Positions 55,506 through 64,000 of a DNA stretch of 64,000 nt are shown piece by piece. Both the position numbers and the translations under genes were made by a program. Numbering within the stretch: the first letter of the stretch is position 1; every line of letters starts with the position of its first letter. Where the stretch lies: contig CAVYNA010000004.1 in the NCBI GenBank assembly GCA_963769765.1, forward strand, positions 186,001 through 250,000. The letters run 5' to 3'. The notes under the pieces were generated by a model. That model was not told the origin of the DNA. It saw nothing but the letters and a program-made list of their open reading frames with translations, and made no database searches. Origin of the DNA: Bog-756 sp963769765. Lineage in GTDB: Bacteria; Actinomycetota; Acidimicrobiia; Acidimicrobiales; RAAP-2.

Positions 55506-55928
55506 CACGGCATTCGTCGGAGGTGACCACTCCGCACATTCGTGATTGCTCAAGCAAGGCGCCGATCCAGCCGAAAGTACGGCTCATGGACAAAGACGGC
55601 GGACTGGCTCGCATCTTCACCTTCCCCGATCGGCGGACCGAAGACAATGGGGCGTCTTCCGAGCGCGGGGTGCCCTCCCCGATGCACCCTTCCGTCATGT
55701 ACCGGCGCCAACTGCTCCTTGACGCAGGGTCGGAGGATCCCGAACCCGACACCGCCTGAACGCGTTCCGCCGATCTACCCACCACTGTCGGCGCAGGGTC
55801 CTCGGCGCGCTTCTCCTCAACATCCGGCCCGTCGGTGCCGATGGAATTGCTAGAGGTTGGCTTCTCCGAGCACGGCGCGGTGCGGCGACCTCGCGCCGGC
55901 AACTCCGGCCGATCTGGAGGGAGGTGGA
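55506..55928. other. Stretch without a confident gene
   Basis: 423 bases. A frame from ATG 55586 to 55759 (57 residues) is possible but lacks a ribosome site and homology. The end carries GGAGGGAGG, the ribosome site of the next gene. Confidence 0.35.
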
Positions 55929-56993
55929 ATGGACGCCCACCGGCTGATCAGCCCCTTCCACCCGTCCCAGATGCCCGACGACGGGTCGGAGCACCAGCCC
56001 GAGGACGTCGCGACGGCGCGATCCCTCGCCGACGTCCCGGTCGCCCGGGCGATACTCAGCCAACCGGCCAGGATGGCGGCGGTCTTCTGGCTGGCGGCCG
56101 CCGCGGCGGGGATCTCGGTGAGCATCATGTCGGAGTGGACCGGAGCCGGTCGGGTCGCCATCTACGTGATGACCGGGCTCTGTGTGGTGATCGGTGTCCT
56201 CCATCTCTCCCTCGGCGATCGGCTCCCCCGCTGGGGCATGCACGCCGGCGGCGTCGCGGCGCTCCTCTTCATCAGCGCGATGGTCTGGATGGGACCGAGC
56301 GGCCATGTCGACTTCAACGACGTCTACCTCTGGGTCGTCGTCTACGCCGCGCTCTACTTCACGGCGAGGCAGACCGCCGCCTACATCGCGGGTGCGAGCC
56401 TGCTGTACGGCGGTGTTCTGCTGCTCGGCCCGACGACAGAGGATCCGGTGGCGTCCTGGCTGGTCGTGACCGCGACCGCGGTGATCGTCGGGGTCGTCGT
56501 CGCAGGACTCGTTGCGGTCCTGCGGTCGGACGCCCGTTCGGACGCACTGACCGGGCTCCCCAACCGACGCTCATGGGACGAACGTCTCGAGGCCGAGCTC
56601 GAGCGCAACCGCCGCGCCGGCACTGTGCTTTCGGTCGCGATCATCGACCTCGACAACTTCAAGGCGATCAACGACCGGCACGGGCACGACGCGGGAGATC
56701 TCGTCCTCAAGCGCGTGGCTCGGTCGTGGCACGGAATGGTGCGCACCGGTGGTGACATCCTCGCCCGTCTCGGCGGTGACGAGTTCGGCCTCCTCGCACC
56801 GGGTGCCGACGCGGTGAGCACCCGCCGGCTCGCGAAGCGGCTCCACGAGGTCACACCCGACGGCGTGGAGTACTCGTACGGCGTCGCGACATGGGATGGA
56901 GAGGAGTCCGCGACCGCGCTCGTTCGGCGCGCCGATCAGTCGATGTTCCGAGCGAAGTCGTCCCAGTCCCGAGGCTCACGCGCACGCAATTGA
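55929..56993 (+). CDS. Membrane-bound diguanylate cyclase (GGDEF)
   Basis: 354 residues. Six or so membrane segments span about 55-190, then a GGDEF domain: LTGLPNRRSWDERL, DLDNFKAINDRHGHDAGD and LARLGGDEFGLL, all complete, so it should make c-di-GMP. The inhibitory I-site RxxD, expected five residues before GGDEF, reads TGGD, with an Arg one position off, so product inhibition may be missing. ATG 55929 has GGAGGGAGG upstream. No EAL or PilZ protein is nearby. Confidence 0.9.
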   Translation: MDAHRLISPFHPSQMPDDGSEHQPEDVATARSLADVPVARAILSQPARMAAVFWLAAAAAGISVSIMSEWTGAGRVAIYVMTGLCVVIGVLHLSLGDRLPRWGMHAGGVAALLFISAMVWMGPSGHVDFNDVYLWVVVYAALYFTARQTAAYIAGASLLYGGVLLLGPTTEDPVASWLVVTATAVIVGVVVAGLVAVLRSDARSDALTGLPNRRSWDERLEAELERNRRAGTVLSVAIIDLDNFKAINDRHGHDAGDLVLKRVARSWHGMVRTGGDILARLGGDEFGLLAPGADAVSTRRLAKRLHEVTPDGVEYSYGVATWDGEESATALVRRADQSMFRAKSSQSRGSRARN

Positions 56994-57039
56994 CCGCACC
57001 TGGGGAACTGGGCACCGCGGTCACGACCGTGCGACGTGG

Positions 57040-57405
57040 TCAGCCCCTGGTGCTCTCATCTCGGGCTTCTTTCGCCAGTCGCGCCGCCAGTTGACGGGAT
57101 GTGCCGAGCGAACGCCCGACCTCACTGACGGTCATGCCTTCGTCGAGGATCGGCCCGATGAACGCGACCCGCATCTCGTGGCGGCAGTGCTCGTAGCGCG
57201 AGAGGAGCTCGTTGGTCCGCATTCGGATCTTCGAGGGCTCGCCTTCCGAGGCCTTGACCACCGACGCATACGGAACGTCCGCGGCCAGGTTCTCGATCAT
57301 CCGTCGCCCGATCTCCTCGTTCGAGATGAGGCAGGCGCGCAGCTCCTCGGACGTCTCGATCGCGCGCTGGATCGATTCGATCACGGATTCTCGTTCGTGC
57401 GTCAT
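57040..57405 (-). CDS. Small HTH protein, paralogue 1
   Basis: 121 residues. Helical N-terminus, then RHEMRVAFIGPILDEGMTVSEVGRSLGTSRQLAARLAKEAR with a helix-turn-helix at about 90-113. It is a paralogue of the next gene upstream (57489-57821): RHDLR and SRQL positions match. GAAGGA lies before ATG 57405. The dyad at 57418-57443 begins 12 bases upstream, so self-regulation is likely. Function unknown. Confidence 0.7.
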   Translation of the reverse strand: MTHERESVIESIQRAIETSEELRACLISNEEIGRRMIENLAADVPYASVVKASEGEPSKIRMRTNELLSRYEHCRHEMRVAFIGPILDEGMTVSEVGRSLGTSRQLAARLAKEARDESTRG

Positions 57406-57417
57406 GGTCCTTCATTT

Positions 57418-57454
57418 AACACATGAGGAATCTGTCATGTGTTATGTCATGTAC
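57418..57454 (-). promoter_or_regulatory. Inverted repeat operator upstream of the HTH gene
   Basis: AACACATGA (57418-57426) and TCATGTGTT (57435-57443) form a perfect 9-base inverted repeat with an 8-base gap. A third half-site TCATGT is at 57447-57452. The array sits just upstream of the HTH gene start and is a likely binding site for one of the two HTH paralogues. Confidence 0.6.
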
Positions 57455-57488
57455 CCAGTGACCTGGGATCTCCTGCGATCCGGAATCG

Positions 57489-57821
57489 CTATTCCGCCGC
57501 GGGTGGCAGTGCCCTCGCCTCGAGCGCGTTCCGCTGAACGAGCTGTCGGGAGATGCCGAAGGCGCAGGCGATCTCGCTCAAGTTGAACCCTTCCTCGATT
57601 GCAGCAGCCGTCACCGCGATCCGGAGGTCGTGACGGACGGTCTCGACCGCCCGCAGCGCAGCATTGATCGCCTGGCGGTTCGCGGCCGGCTGGGTCGTCT
57701 CCAACGCAGCGGCGAGATCACCCCCGCGTTCGAGCTGGCGGATCCCTCGGCCGAGGTCACCCTCCGAGTGGACGGCGCCACCCACCCTGTCCCCGGATGC
57801 GAGCCTCCGACGAGCCCTCAT
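57489..57821 (-). CDS. Small HTH protein, paralogue 2
   Basis: About 110 residues with a helical N-terminus and the C-terminal HTH, VRHDLRIAVTAAAIEEGFNLSEIACAFGISRQL, resembling the 57040 protein. ATG 57821 is chosen; TTG 57830 is an alternative. It lies upstream of paralogue 1 on the same strand and back-to-back with the MntP-like gene. Regulator function is inferred. Confidence 0.68.
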   Translation of the reverse strand: MRARRRLASGDRVGGAVHSEGDLGRGIRQLERGGDLAAALETTQPAANRQAINAALRAVETVRHDLRIAVTAAAIEEGFNLSEIACAFGISRQLVQRNALEARALPPAAE

Positions 57822-57841
57822 CCACTTCAAGGTGCGCCGGA

Positions 57842-57847
57842 TAGCGT
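57842..57847 (+). promoter_or_regulatory. -10 box of the MntP-like gene
   Basis: TAGCGT, six bases before ATG 57854; predicts a leaderless transcript. Confidence 0.5.
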
Positions 57848-57853
57848 TCGGAG

Positions 57854-58393
57854 ATGCTCGCGCTCGTGCTGGTCGCGATCTCCGTCGGGCTCGACAACTT
57901 CGGCGCGGCGACCACGCTCGGCCTGCGTGGGGTCGACCGCACGCTGCGACTGCAGGTCGCTGTGATCTTCGGACTGTTCGAAGCGGCGATGCCCCTGCTC
58001 GGCGTCGTCTTGGGTCGAACTGTCGCCGGCGACCTCGGTGCGGCCGCCGGTCCGATCGCGGGCACCCTGCTCGCGTTGGTCGGTGTCTATTCGATCATGA
58101 GCGAGCTGGTCTCCGGTGGGACCGAACATGATCCGGGTCGCGGGCTCGGTCGGCTCGTCCTCATCGGGGCCCTCCTCAGCCTCGACAATCTCGTGATCGG
58201 CTTCGCGCTGAGCACCCTGCAGGTCAACCTGCTCATCGTCTCCGTGACCATTGCGGCGGTGAGCGTGGTGCTCTCGCTGCTCGGCCTCGAAATCGGCGCC
58301 CGGCTCGGGCGACACCTCGGGAGGCGCACCGAGCTGGTCGGTGGCATCGTCCTGGTCGGGGTCGGGGTCGCGATCGGCACCGGCATCCTCTGA
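57854..58393 (+). CDS. mntP: MntP/YebN-like manganese efflux pump
   Basis: 179 residues with six membrane segments in two halves. The paired Asp residues of the family are visible at D14 (SVGLDNFGAA) and D111 (LLSLDNLVIGF). MntP exports excess Mn2+. Length is close to the usual 185-190. Leaderless start; no Mn riboswitch could fit. It is back-to-back with the two HTH genes, which may control it. A CCCGG...CCGGG hairpin follows the stop. Confidence 0.85.
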   Translation: MLALVLVAISVGLDNFGAATTLGLRGVDRTLRLQVAVIFGLFEAAMPLLGVVLGRTVAGDLGAAAGPIAGTLLALVGVYSIMSELVSGGTEHDPGRGLGRLVLIGALLSLDNLVIGFALSTLQVNLLIVSVTIAAVSVVLSLLGLEIGARLGRHLGRRTELVGGIVLVGVGVAIGTGIL

Positions 58394-58494
58394 CCCGGGT
58401 CCCCGGGGCGCTTCCTCGGGCGTCCAGCCATGATGGGAGGAGTGTCCGACGGCCGGCGGCCGGTGTCGACCATGACTGCCCGAGGAGTGTCGAG

Positions 58495-58968
58495 ATGACC
58501 GATCAGCTCACGTACGAGTACGTTCCCCACGAGCGCACGCGCTCGAAGCTCGACCAGGTCGGCCACCCGGTCCGGGTCGCCGAACAGCTACCGACCGGAA
58601 ACGCCGCCGAGCGCTTCAACGCCTGGTTCGCGGTGGCGGTGACCCGCGGCGTGGGCACGATGTGGTGCGCCTACGCGTTTGCGGCCCTCTCGATCGTGAG
58701 CCTGCCCGCGGCCATCAATGCGCACAGCGCGGTGGTCCTCGTCTCTTGGATCTCCCAGACCTTCCTCCAGCTGGTCCTCCTCTCGGTGGTCATCGTGGGC
58801 CAGAACGTCCTCGCGGCGGCCGCCGACCGGCGCGCCGAGGACACGTCGAGCGATGCGGATGCCGTCCTCCACGAGGCGGTCAAGCTCCAGGAGCACCTCG
58901 CGGTCCAGGACCGCCTGCTCGCGGACCTCCGCGAGCGGCTCGCACGGGTCGAGGCGTCCCCGGCCTGA
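58495..58968 (+). CDS. DUF1003-like small membrane protein
   Basis: 157 residues. N-terminal polar 40 residues, then FNAWFAVAVTRGVGTMWCAYAF and two hydrophobic segments, then a Glu-rich coiled coil with ADRRAEDTSSDAD. The layout matches DUF1003 proteins. GAGGAG lies eight bases before ATG 58495. Function unknown. Confidence 0.75.
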   Translation: MTDQLTYEYVPHERTRSKLDQVGHPVRVAEQLPTGNAAERFNAWFAVAVTRGVGTMWCAYAFAALSIVSLPAAINAHSAVVLVSWISQTFLQLVLLSVVIVGQNVLAAAADRRAEDTSSDADAVLHEAVKLQEHLAVQDRLLADLRERLARVEASPA

Positions 58969-59027
58969 GCCGGCTCTCGTCCGGTCCGGTCGCAACCACC
59001 GGTACTCTCGTCACCGGAGCAGGCACC

Positions 59028-59279
59028 ATGGACGACGACCTCGACGACTGGACATTCGACGAGCTGGACGAGGACGAGCTCTTCTTCCGAACCTGCGGGC
59101 GCTGCGGCGCGCGGACTGCTCCCCGGTGGACGGAGTCGGCCTGCCTCGAAGAGGCACGCCGTTACGGATGGCGCCGGGTCGCAGCCTCCGACCGCCCCGG
59201 GGCGCGCCGGATGGATCTCTGCGGTCGCTGTGCGACCGACGCGGGGTTCGGCCCGCCACTCGCCCGCTGGGGGTACTGA
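59028..59279 (+). CDS. Small zinc-ribbon protein
   Basis: 83 residues with an acidic N-terminus (DDDLDDWTFDELDEDEL) and two CxxC pairs (CGRC and CGRC) that could bind zinc. ATG 59028. No family recognised. It converges on the nitroreductase gene. Confidence 0.65.
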   Translation: MDDDLDDWTFDELDEDELFFRTCGRCGARTAPRWTESACLEEARRYGWRRVAASDRPGARRMDLCGRCATDAGFGPPLARWGY

Positions 59280-59289
59280 GCGCCGGTGC

Positions 59290-59904
59290 TCAGCCGGGCC
59301 GGACGTCGCCGACGATGGTCACCAGGGGCTCGAGTGCGATCATCGGGGGGGTACGTCGCGGTGACGACGTCGGGTCCGGGACGGTCCCGACGTTGACCCA
59401 GCCGAGCAGCCGCTCGTCGGGGCCGAGCTCGAAGAAGGTGCGGACCGCGTTGGTCTCGAGCACCGCTGCGCTCTTCCAGATCGCCCCGAACCCGAGCCCG
59501 CTCGCCGCGAGGACGATGGCGTAGCCGGTGCACGATGCGGAGGAGACCTGCTCCCACACGGGGACGTTGGAGGTGGGATCGGGCGACGCGACGAGCACGA
59601 CCTGGCACGGAGCGGCGAAGGCCTTGGCCCGCATCTTCGCGACCATGGCGTCCGGCAACCCGGTCCCTCTGGCCTCGTGGAGCCCGGCCACGAGAGCGCT
59701 TGCGAAGCGGTCCCGGCCCGCACCGCTCACGACCGCGAATCGCCACGGTCGGAGCCGTCCGTGGTCGGGCACGGTGGTCGCCGTCTCGAGGATCAGGGCG
59801 AGGCTCCGCCCGTCGGGCGGTGCGCCCGCAGGATCCGGCTCGGCCCGCGGCGCGCCGAGGCGCTCGATCCATGCGGCCCCGTCCGGTGTGTCCTCCACGC
59901 TCAA
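59290..59904 (-). CDS. Nitroreductase-family protein
   Basis: 204 residues. FMN-binding features are visible in TTVPDHGRLRPWRF near the N-terminus and LLGWVNVG near the end. It is like putative YdjA-type NAD(P)H nitroreductases. The start is TTG, overlapping the HtrA stop as TTGA, so it is coupled to the protease gene. Substrate unknown. Confidence 0.86.
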   Translation of the reverse strand: MSVEDTPDGAAWIERLGAPRAEPDPAGAPPDGRSLALILETATTVPDHGRLRPWRFAVVSGAGRDRFASALVAGLHEARGTGLPDAMVAKMRAKAFAAPCQVVLVASPDPTSNVPVWEQVSSASCTGYAIVLAASGLGFGAIWKSAAVLETNAVRTFFELGPDERLLGWVNVGTVPDPTSSPRRTPPMIALEPLVTIVGDVRPG

Positions 59905-61307
59905 CCGCCCGACTGGCCGGCGGAGCCGAGTGTCGCGGTCACCGTCATTTGGGACTCGCCGCGGTAGAGCGCGACGGAGACCCGTTGGCCGGGATGGTCG
60001 GCCTGGATCGCAGTTGCGAGCTGGTCGGCGCTCGTCACCGGCTTGCCGTCGAACGAGACGATGACGTCGCCCTGCTGGATGCCGGCGAGGTCCGCCGGCG
60101 ACCCGGCGGTCACCTGGGTGACGACCGCACCCTCGGTCGGCACGAAGTTGTACGCGGTGCGCAGCTGGCTGGTGAGCGTCTCGATGTCGACGCCCAGATA
60201 ACCCGGGCCCCGCTGGGTCACCGACTTCGAACGGAGCTCGGGAAGGAGCTGGATGATCCTGCTCGCCGGGATCGCAAAGCCGATGTTTTGGGCCTGGGAC
60301 GCGCCGTTCGCGCTCGCGGCGACCGCGGTGTTCATCGCGATCACCCGCCCGGAGCTGTCGACCAGGGGACCACCTGAGTTGCCGGGGTTGATCGCCGCGT
60401 CGGTCTGGAACATGTTGGTGAGCGTCTCGGTGACGTTGCCGCTCGCATCACCCGCCTGGACGGTCCGGCCCTTGGCCGAGATGATGCCCTGTGTGACCGT
60501 CGGCGTCCCCGCCGAGAGGCCGAGCGCGTTGCCGATGGCAACCACCGCGTCACCGACCTGCACGTTGTCGGAGTTGCCGTAGGAGACCGTCGGGAGGTTC
60601 GAGATGTTGCTGATCTGGAGCAGGGCGACGTCGTTGGTCGGATCGGTGTCGATGAGCGTGGCGGGGAGGGCCTTCAGGCTGCCGTAGAGGGTCACCGTGA
60701 TGGCGGTCGCGTTGGCGATGACGTGGTTGTTGGTCACGACCTCACCGTTGGAGGTGATGATCATCCCGGTCCCCTGGTCCTCCTGGGGGCCGATCGATCC
60801 GCCGAAGGGCGACGAGCTGCCCGGAGACGTGGCGTCGATCGAGACCACGGCCGGGAGCACCTTCGCGATGACCGACTCGATGTTGGTCACCCCGTTGAGC
60901 AGCGCCGGTCCCGCCGAGATCTCCTTCACGGTCGTGGTCGCCAGTCCCTGGTGGTAGGCGGCCACGATCCCTCCGCCCACCAACGCGCCGACGAGGGCCG
61001 CTCCGAGGATGAGGCTCCCCCACATCCACCCGGACGAGCGGCGACCGTCGTTGCCGGGCAGCGCGCGTGCCGGGGGCGGGTGCAGGTCCGGTGCCCAGCT
61101 CGTGGATGCGGCCGGCTGCATGCGACGGAGTGACGGCACCGCCCAGGCGGTCGAGGGCGCAGCGGCGCCGTCGCGATCGGCCGCGAACGGCGACTCGCGC
61201 CACTGGTCGGGGAGGAACTCCTCGGTCGGCTCAGGTCGGTCGCTCACCGGACCGCCGGGGACCGCCGCCGGTGGCACCGCAGGGTGTTCCGGTTCGGCAT
61301 GCTCCAT
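59901..61307 (-). CDS. HtrA/DegP-like membrane-anchored serine protease
   Basis: 468 residues. A Pro/Ala-rich cytoplasmic part, one membrane segment at about 96-118, then a trypsin-like protease with H195 (TNNHVI), D226 (DPTNDVALLQI) and the Ser in NPGNSGGP, and a PDZ domain at about 365-455. It degrades or checks envelope proteins. ATG 61307 has GAGGAG seven bases upstream. It is coupled to the nitroreductase. Confidence 0.93.
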   Translation of the reverse strand: MEHAEPEHPAVPPAAVPGGPVSDRPEPTEEFLPDQWRESPFAADRDGAAAPSTAWAVPSLRRMQPAASTSWAPDLHPPPARALPGNDGRRSSGWMWGSLILGAALVGALVGGGIVAAYHQGLATTTVKEISAGPALLNGVTNIESVIAKVLPAVVSIDATSPGSSSPFGGSIGPQEDQGTGMIITSNGEVVTNNHVIANATAITVTLYGSLKALPATLIDTDPTNDVALLQISNISNLPTVSYGNSDNVQVGDAVVAIGNALGLSAGTPTVTQGIISAKGRTVQAGDASGNVTETLTNMFQTDAAINPGNSGGPLVDSSGRVIAMNTAVAASANGASQAQNIGFAIPASRIIQLLPELRSKSVTQRGPGYLGVDIETLTSQLRTAYNFVPTEGAVVTQVTAGSPADLAGIQQGDVIVSFDGKPVTSADQLATAIQADHPGQRVSVALYRGESQMTVTATLGSAGQSGG

Positions 61308-61503
61308 CGATCGGCTCCTCGGACCTCCGGGCACGGGACGGGTCCGGCGTCGCCCGAGCGCGGGCACCCGGCCACTGACGCGCTCATCGTAGGGCGGGGA
61401 CCCGCGTGGAGTCGCGGATTCCCCCGGGTTCTTAGGGCCTTCTTAGCGAGGTCGGAGGCTTCGGCGACGACCCGCACCCTGCGGCAGTAGCCTGTCGCCC
61501 GGT

Positions 61504-62793
61504 ATGGCCCACCGGATGGACATCGAGCTCACCTCCAATTCGTCTGATGAGCTGTGGACGTGGCGCGCCGCAGGAGCGAAGCAGCCGCGAGGCTCGGTCG
61601 AGGCGGCGCTCGTCCCCGACGGCGCAGCCGTCGGCTCGGTCCTGCGCGCCGAGGTCGAGACCACCCTCGACGGCACCACGATCACCGCCCTGGCGCTGCC
61701 CAGGCCGAAAGTCGATCCACACGCCTCCTCGCGGATCGAGGTCGTCGGGACCCAAAAGAGCGGACCCGACGTCAACGTCGTCCTCGCGGGCAAGTCCCCA
61801 CGGCGCCGTGACGACCGCGGTGACCGGCCGCGCGGAGGCGAGCGGCCGCCGCGTGACGGGGCGCGTCGATCCACGGCGCGGCGTTCACGAGAGGGCACCG
61901 AGCGACCCGAGCAGGCACCGGCCGGTGCCCGCACCGAGGAGGGACGGGCACCCCGCCGGCGGACCGGTCCGGCACGTCCGGGGCAGCGGGAGCCGACCGG
62001 TGGCGGACCCCGTCGTCTTCCGACCTCGTCCGTCTACCGCAACGCCGCGCTGGCCGAGCTCAAGCCCGAGCAGATCCCCGTGGCCGAGCAACTGATCCGT
62101 GGCGGCATCCCCGCGGTCCGCCAGGCCATCGAGGAGCAGAACGCCCGCGCGCGGGCCGACGGGCGGCCGGAGGTGACGCCGGCCCCGTTGCTCGCGCTGG
62201 CCGAGCAGCTCCGTCCGACGGTCGCCCTCGCGACCTGGAAGGACCGTGCTTCGGTGGCGCGCAATGCGGGCAAGGACGTCCCGCTGCGCGAGCTCCGATC
62301 GATCGTGGCGGCCTCGTCGACGGTCACGCTCGACGACGAGGGGCGCGAGCTCGCAACGGCACTGCGGACTGCCCTCGACGAACGGGTCACCGCGTTGCGT
62401 GAGCGTTGGGTCGCGCGCATCACCACCTCGCTCGACGAAGGTCGCGTGGTCGACGCGGTGCGTGCCTCGATCCGTCCCCCAGAGCCCGCCACCCGGCTGA
62501 CCGCCGAGCTCGCGGTGCGCCTCGCGGAGGCGGCGGGTGCGGCGATGACGGCTGAGACCGACCCCGACCAGTGGCTCGCGTTGCTCGAGGTGGTGGTCGA
62601 CTCGCCGGTGCGTCGGTCCGTCAAGCCGGCGGCGCTGCCTGCGGGCGCGAGCGAGGAGCTCCTCGCTGCGGCGCGCAAGGCTTCCGGCTACGTCCCCGAG
62701 CTCGCCCGCCTGATGGGTATCCCGATCCCACCGCCCCCGGGTCCGCGCCGTCCGGTTCCGGCTCGGGTCGGGCACGGACAGCGCGCGTCCTGA
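61504..62793 (+). CDS. Conserved actinobacterial protein with charged middle region, unknown
   Basis: 429 residues. The first about 85 residues form a beta-rich domain (MDIELTSNSSDELWTWRAAG), the middle about 100-170 is a very Arg/Pro-rich low-complexity stretch, and the C-terminal 250 are helical. It is similar to conserved hypothetical proteins of Actinobacteria. Start ATG lies ten bases after TAGCCT. I do not know its role; RNA binding is possible for the basic linker. Confidence 0.78.
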   Translation: MAHRMDIELTSNSSDELWTWRAAGAKQPRGSVEAALVPDGAAVGSVLRAEVETTLDGTTITALALPRPKVDPHASSRIEVVGTQKSGPDVNVVLAGKSPRRRDDRGDRPRGGERPPRDGARRSTARRSREGTERPEQAPAGARTEEGRAPRRRTGPARPGQREPTGGGPRRLPTSSVYRNAALAELKPEQIPVAEQLIRGGIPAVRQAIEEQNARARADGRPEVTPAPLLALAEQLRPTVALATWKDRASVARNAGKDVPLRELRSIVAASSTVTLDDEGRELATALRTALDERVTALRERWVARITTSLDEGRVVDAVRASIRPPEPATRLTAELAVRLAEAAGAAMTAETDPDQWLALLEVVVDSPVRRSVKPAALPAGASEELLAAARKASGYVPELARLMGIPIPPPPGPRRPVPARVGHGQRAS

Positions 62794-62807
62794 GGAATCC
62801 CCCGGGC

Positions 62808-63266
62808 TCAGCCGAGCTCGCGGTACATCGTGAGCCGTCTCGCCTTGAAGCCGGCAGCTTCGAAGAACGACTTCGCCTCGCGGTCGCCGGGCAGGGCGTC
62901 ACCGTCCACGCCGCTGCACCCGGCCGCCGTGCACCACGTCACCACCGCGTCGAGGAGCAGCCGACCGAGGCCGACCCCACGCGCCTGCGGCTCCACGAAG
63001 CAGACCTCGAGCACACCGCGCCGCTCACCGGCCCCACCGTCCTCGAACCGACCGGTCGCGAAGCCGACCACGACCTCGTCGAGGGTCGCCACGAGGAGCA
63101 CCTGTTCGCCGGCGTCCTCACCTGGCAACGGTCCACCGCGACCGACCCACGGTGGTTCCTCGAGGAGTGAGCCGCCGCGGCGGCCTCGCCGTTCGGCCCG
63201 CCAGGCCGCGGTGAGAGCAGCCAACGCTTCCTCGTCGTAGGTCGTCGCGGCCCGGACCGCCTCCAC
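62808..63266 (-). CDS. GNAT-family N-acetyltransferase
   Basis: 152 residues. The acetyl-CoA motif is in CFVEPQARGVGLGRLLLDA, and the C-terminal SFFEAAGFKARRLTMYREL is typical for GNAT. GTG start. It follows the 63287 gene by 20 bases on the same strand. Substrate unknown. Confidence 0.88.
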   Translation of the reverse strand: MEAVRAATTYDEEALAALTAAWRAERRGRRGGSLLEEPPWVGRGGPLPGEDAGEQVLLVATLDEVVVGFATGRFEDGGAGERRGVLEVCFVEPQARGVGLGRLLLDAVVTWCTAAGCSGVDGDALPGDREAKSFFEAAGFKARRLTMYRELG

Positions 63267-63286
63267 CGGGTGCCGACCCCCAGCCG

Positions 63287-63847
63287 TCAGGACCGCTCGT
63301 CGAGCAGCTGGTCGATGCGGTTGAGGATGGTGCGCCGCCCGCGGGTGGACGTCTCGTACGCGCGTACCGACACCAGCTCACCTCGGCTGAGGCCGTCGAG
63401 ACGCTGGACGACCTGGGACGCGGAGAGCGTGTCGAAGCCGGGGATCGCGAGCGTCGTGACTGCGGGCACGTACCCGTTGGAGGCGGGACCGCCGGGAGGC
63501 GGAGTGGATGAGGTCGAGGGAGCGCTCCTCTCCGGTGCCGGCTCGGGCGTTCCGCCCCCGTCCGCGGCTCGTTCGGGCGGCGGCGGCGTCCGTCCACCGG
63601 CCGGTTGGGTGGGACGCACAGCGCTGCTGCGTCGGCGGAGCTCGCCACGACCGGTGCGAACTGCGAGCTTCCCGACCGCGCGTGCAGACGAGACGCGCAC
63701 GCCGAGCTCCTCGCGTCCACGGGCGACCAACTTCGGAAGCTCGTCGGCCGCGGCCGCGGCGAAGCCTGCCGGAAGGTAGACGAAGAGGTTCCAGATCTTC
63801 TCGCTCAGCGGCTCGCCGTCCGGTCGCTCGTCGTCAGGTGTCGCCAT
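63287..63847 (-). CDS. Conserved protein, unknown
   Basis: 186 residues. N-terminal helical part with LFVYLPAGFAAAAADELPKLVARGREEL, a Pro/Gly/Ser-rich middle, and a C-terminal segment PGFDTLSASQVVQRLDGLSRGELVSV that looks like a conserved helical hairpin. Common in actinobacteria next to DUF4193. AGGAG lies six bases upstream of ATG 63847. Confidence 0.78.
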   Translation of the reverse strand: MATPDDERPDGEPLSEKIWNLFVYLPAGFAAAAADELPKLVARGREELGVRVSSARAVGKLAVRTGRGELRRRSSAVRPTQPAGGRTPPPPERAADGGGTPEPAPERSAPSTSSTPPPGGPASNGYVPAVTTLAIPGFDTLSASQVVQRLDGLSRGELVSVRAYETSTRGRRTILNRIDQLLDERS

Positions 63848-63859
63848 GTCACGCTCCTG

Positions 63860-64000
63860 TCAGATGCAGTCGCGGCAGAGCATCTTCTTCCGGTCCGCGA
63901 GCTGGTTCGGATGCTTGACGAGGAAGCACGAGCGACAGACGAATTCGCCGGGTTGTTTGGGCAGTACCCGCTCGACGCCGTCGCCCGACCGCTCGTCGAG
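63860..64000 (-). CDS. DUF4193 domain protein, partial
   Basis: The last 47 residues are in the window; the start lies beyond the right edge. The C-terminal zinc-ribbon-like part is visible: EFVCRSCFLVKHPNQLAD, then CRDC. DUF4193 is typical of actinobacteria. It lies 12 bases upstream of the 63847 gene. Confidence 0.85.
   Translation of the reverse strand, partial: LDERSGDGVERVLPKQPGEFVCRSCFLVKHPNQLADRKKMLCRDCI

Noticed and set aside
57800..57853. Manganese riboswitch before MntP
   Set aside because: The -10 box abuts the start codon, leaving no leader RNA.

Overview
This window is high-GC, densely packed bacterial DNA from an actinobacterium (Actinomycetota). The evidence is the G+C level (one core row at 12241 counts 46/60), many GTG and TTG starts, GTGA/ATGA/TTGA overlaps between genes, several putative leaderless promoters, a DUF4193 gene, and an FtsR/Rv1828-type MerR regulator next to the glycine-cleavage genes. 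Class Acidimicrobiia is my best guess from gene content and order; it is not proven here.

Layout. 195-5920: mixed genes (SDR, lipoprotein, chromate transporter, OafA-type acyltransferase). 6052-9244: a DoxX-Rieske gene split by a frameshift, an acyl-CoA desaturase and a HAD phosphatase. 9295-16397: core block with a phasin/H1-like protein, tlyA, nadK, recN, pyrG, a Nudix hydrolase and xerD. 16408-21693: a DksA-like protein, a site-2 protease and two large membrane proteins of glycan or lipid type. 21680-33994: housekeeping block with trpS, scpA-scpB-rluB, aroH-tyrA-aroA, cmk-plsC, ispH, a DUF512 radical SAM protein and der. 34127-40543: accessory stretch with secreted proteins, tRNA-Pro(GGG), an aldo/keto reductase and an amidohydrolase. 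40657-44007: gamma-carbonic-anhydrase-like protein, CorA, and a four-gene minus-strand unit. 44182-49176: ftsR, a nuclease-like protein, gcvT, gcvPA, gcvPB. 49219-55505: accessory stretch, lower in G+C around the large glycosyltransferase-methyltransferase-methyltransferase fusion, with an 830-base gene-free segment holding short tandem repeats. 55929-64000: diguanylate cyclase, two paralogous small HTH proteins, an MntP-like pump, HtrA protease and smaller genes.

How the genes fit together. The core blocks supply nucleotide synthesis (pyrG, cmk), aromatic amino acids (aroH, tyrA, aroA), isoprenoids (ispH), ribosome maturation (tlyA, rluB, der), chromosome handling (recN, xerD, scpAB) and one-carbon supply from glycine (gcvT/PA/PB; gcvH is not here).

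Two patterns run across the window. First, at least seven genes have a TANNNT -10 box exactly six bases before the start codon, and in three gene pairs the upstream stop codon forms the first bases of such a box. Second, four genes (DoxX-Rieske, YfhO-like, ftsR, DUF1810) are each interrupted by one single-base indel with a recognisable continuation in the next frame, which looks more like sequence error than decay.
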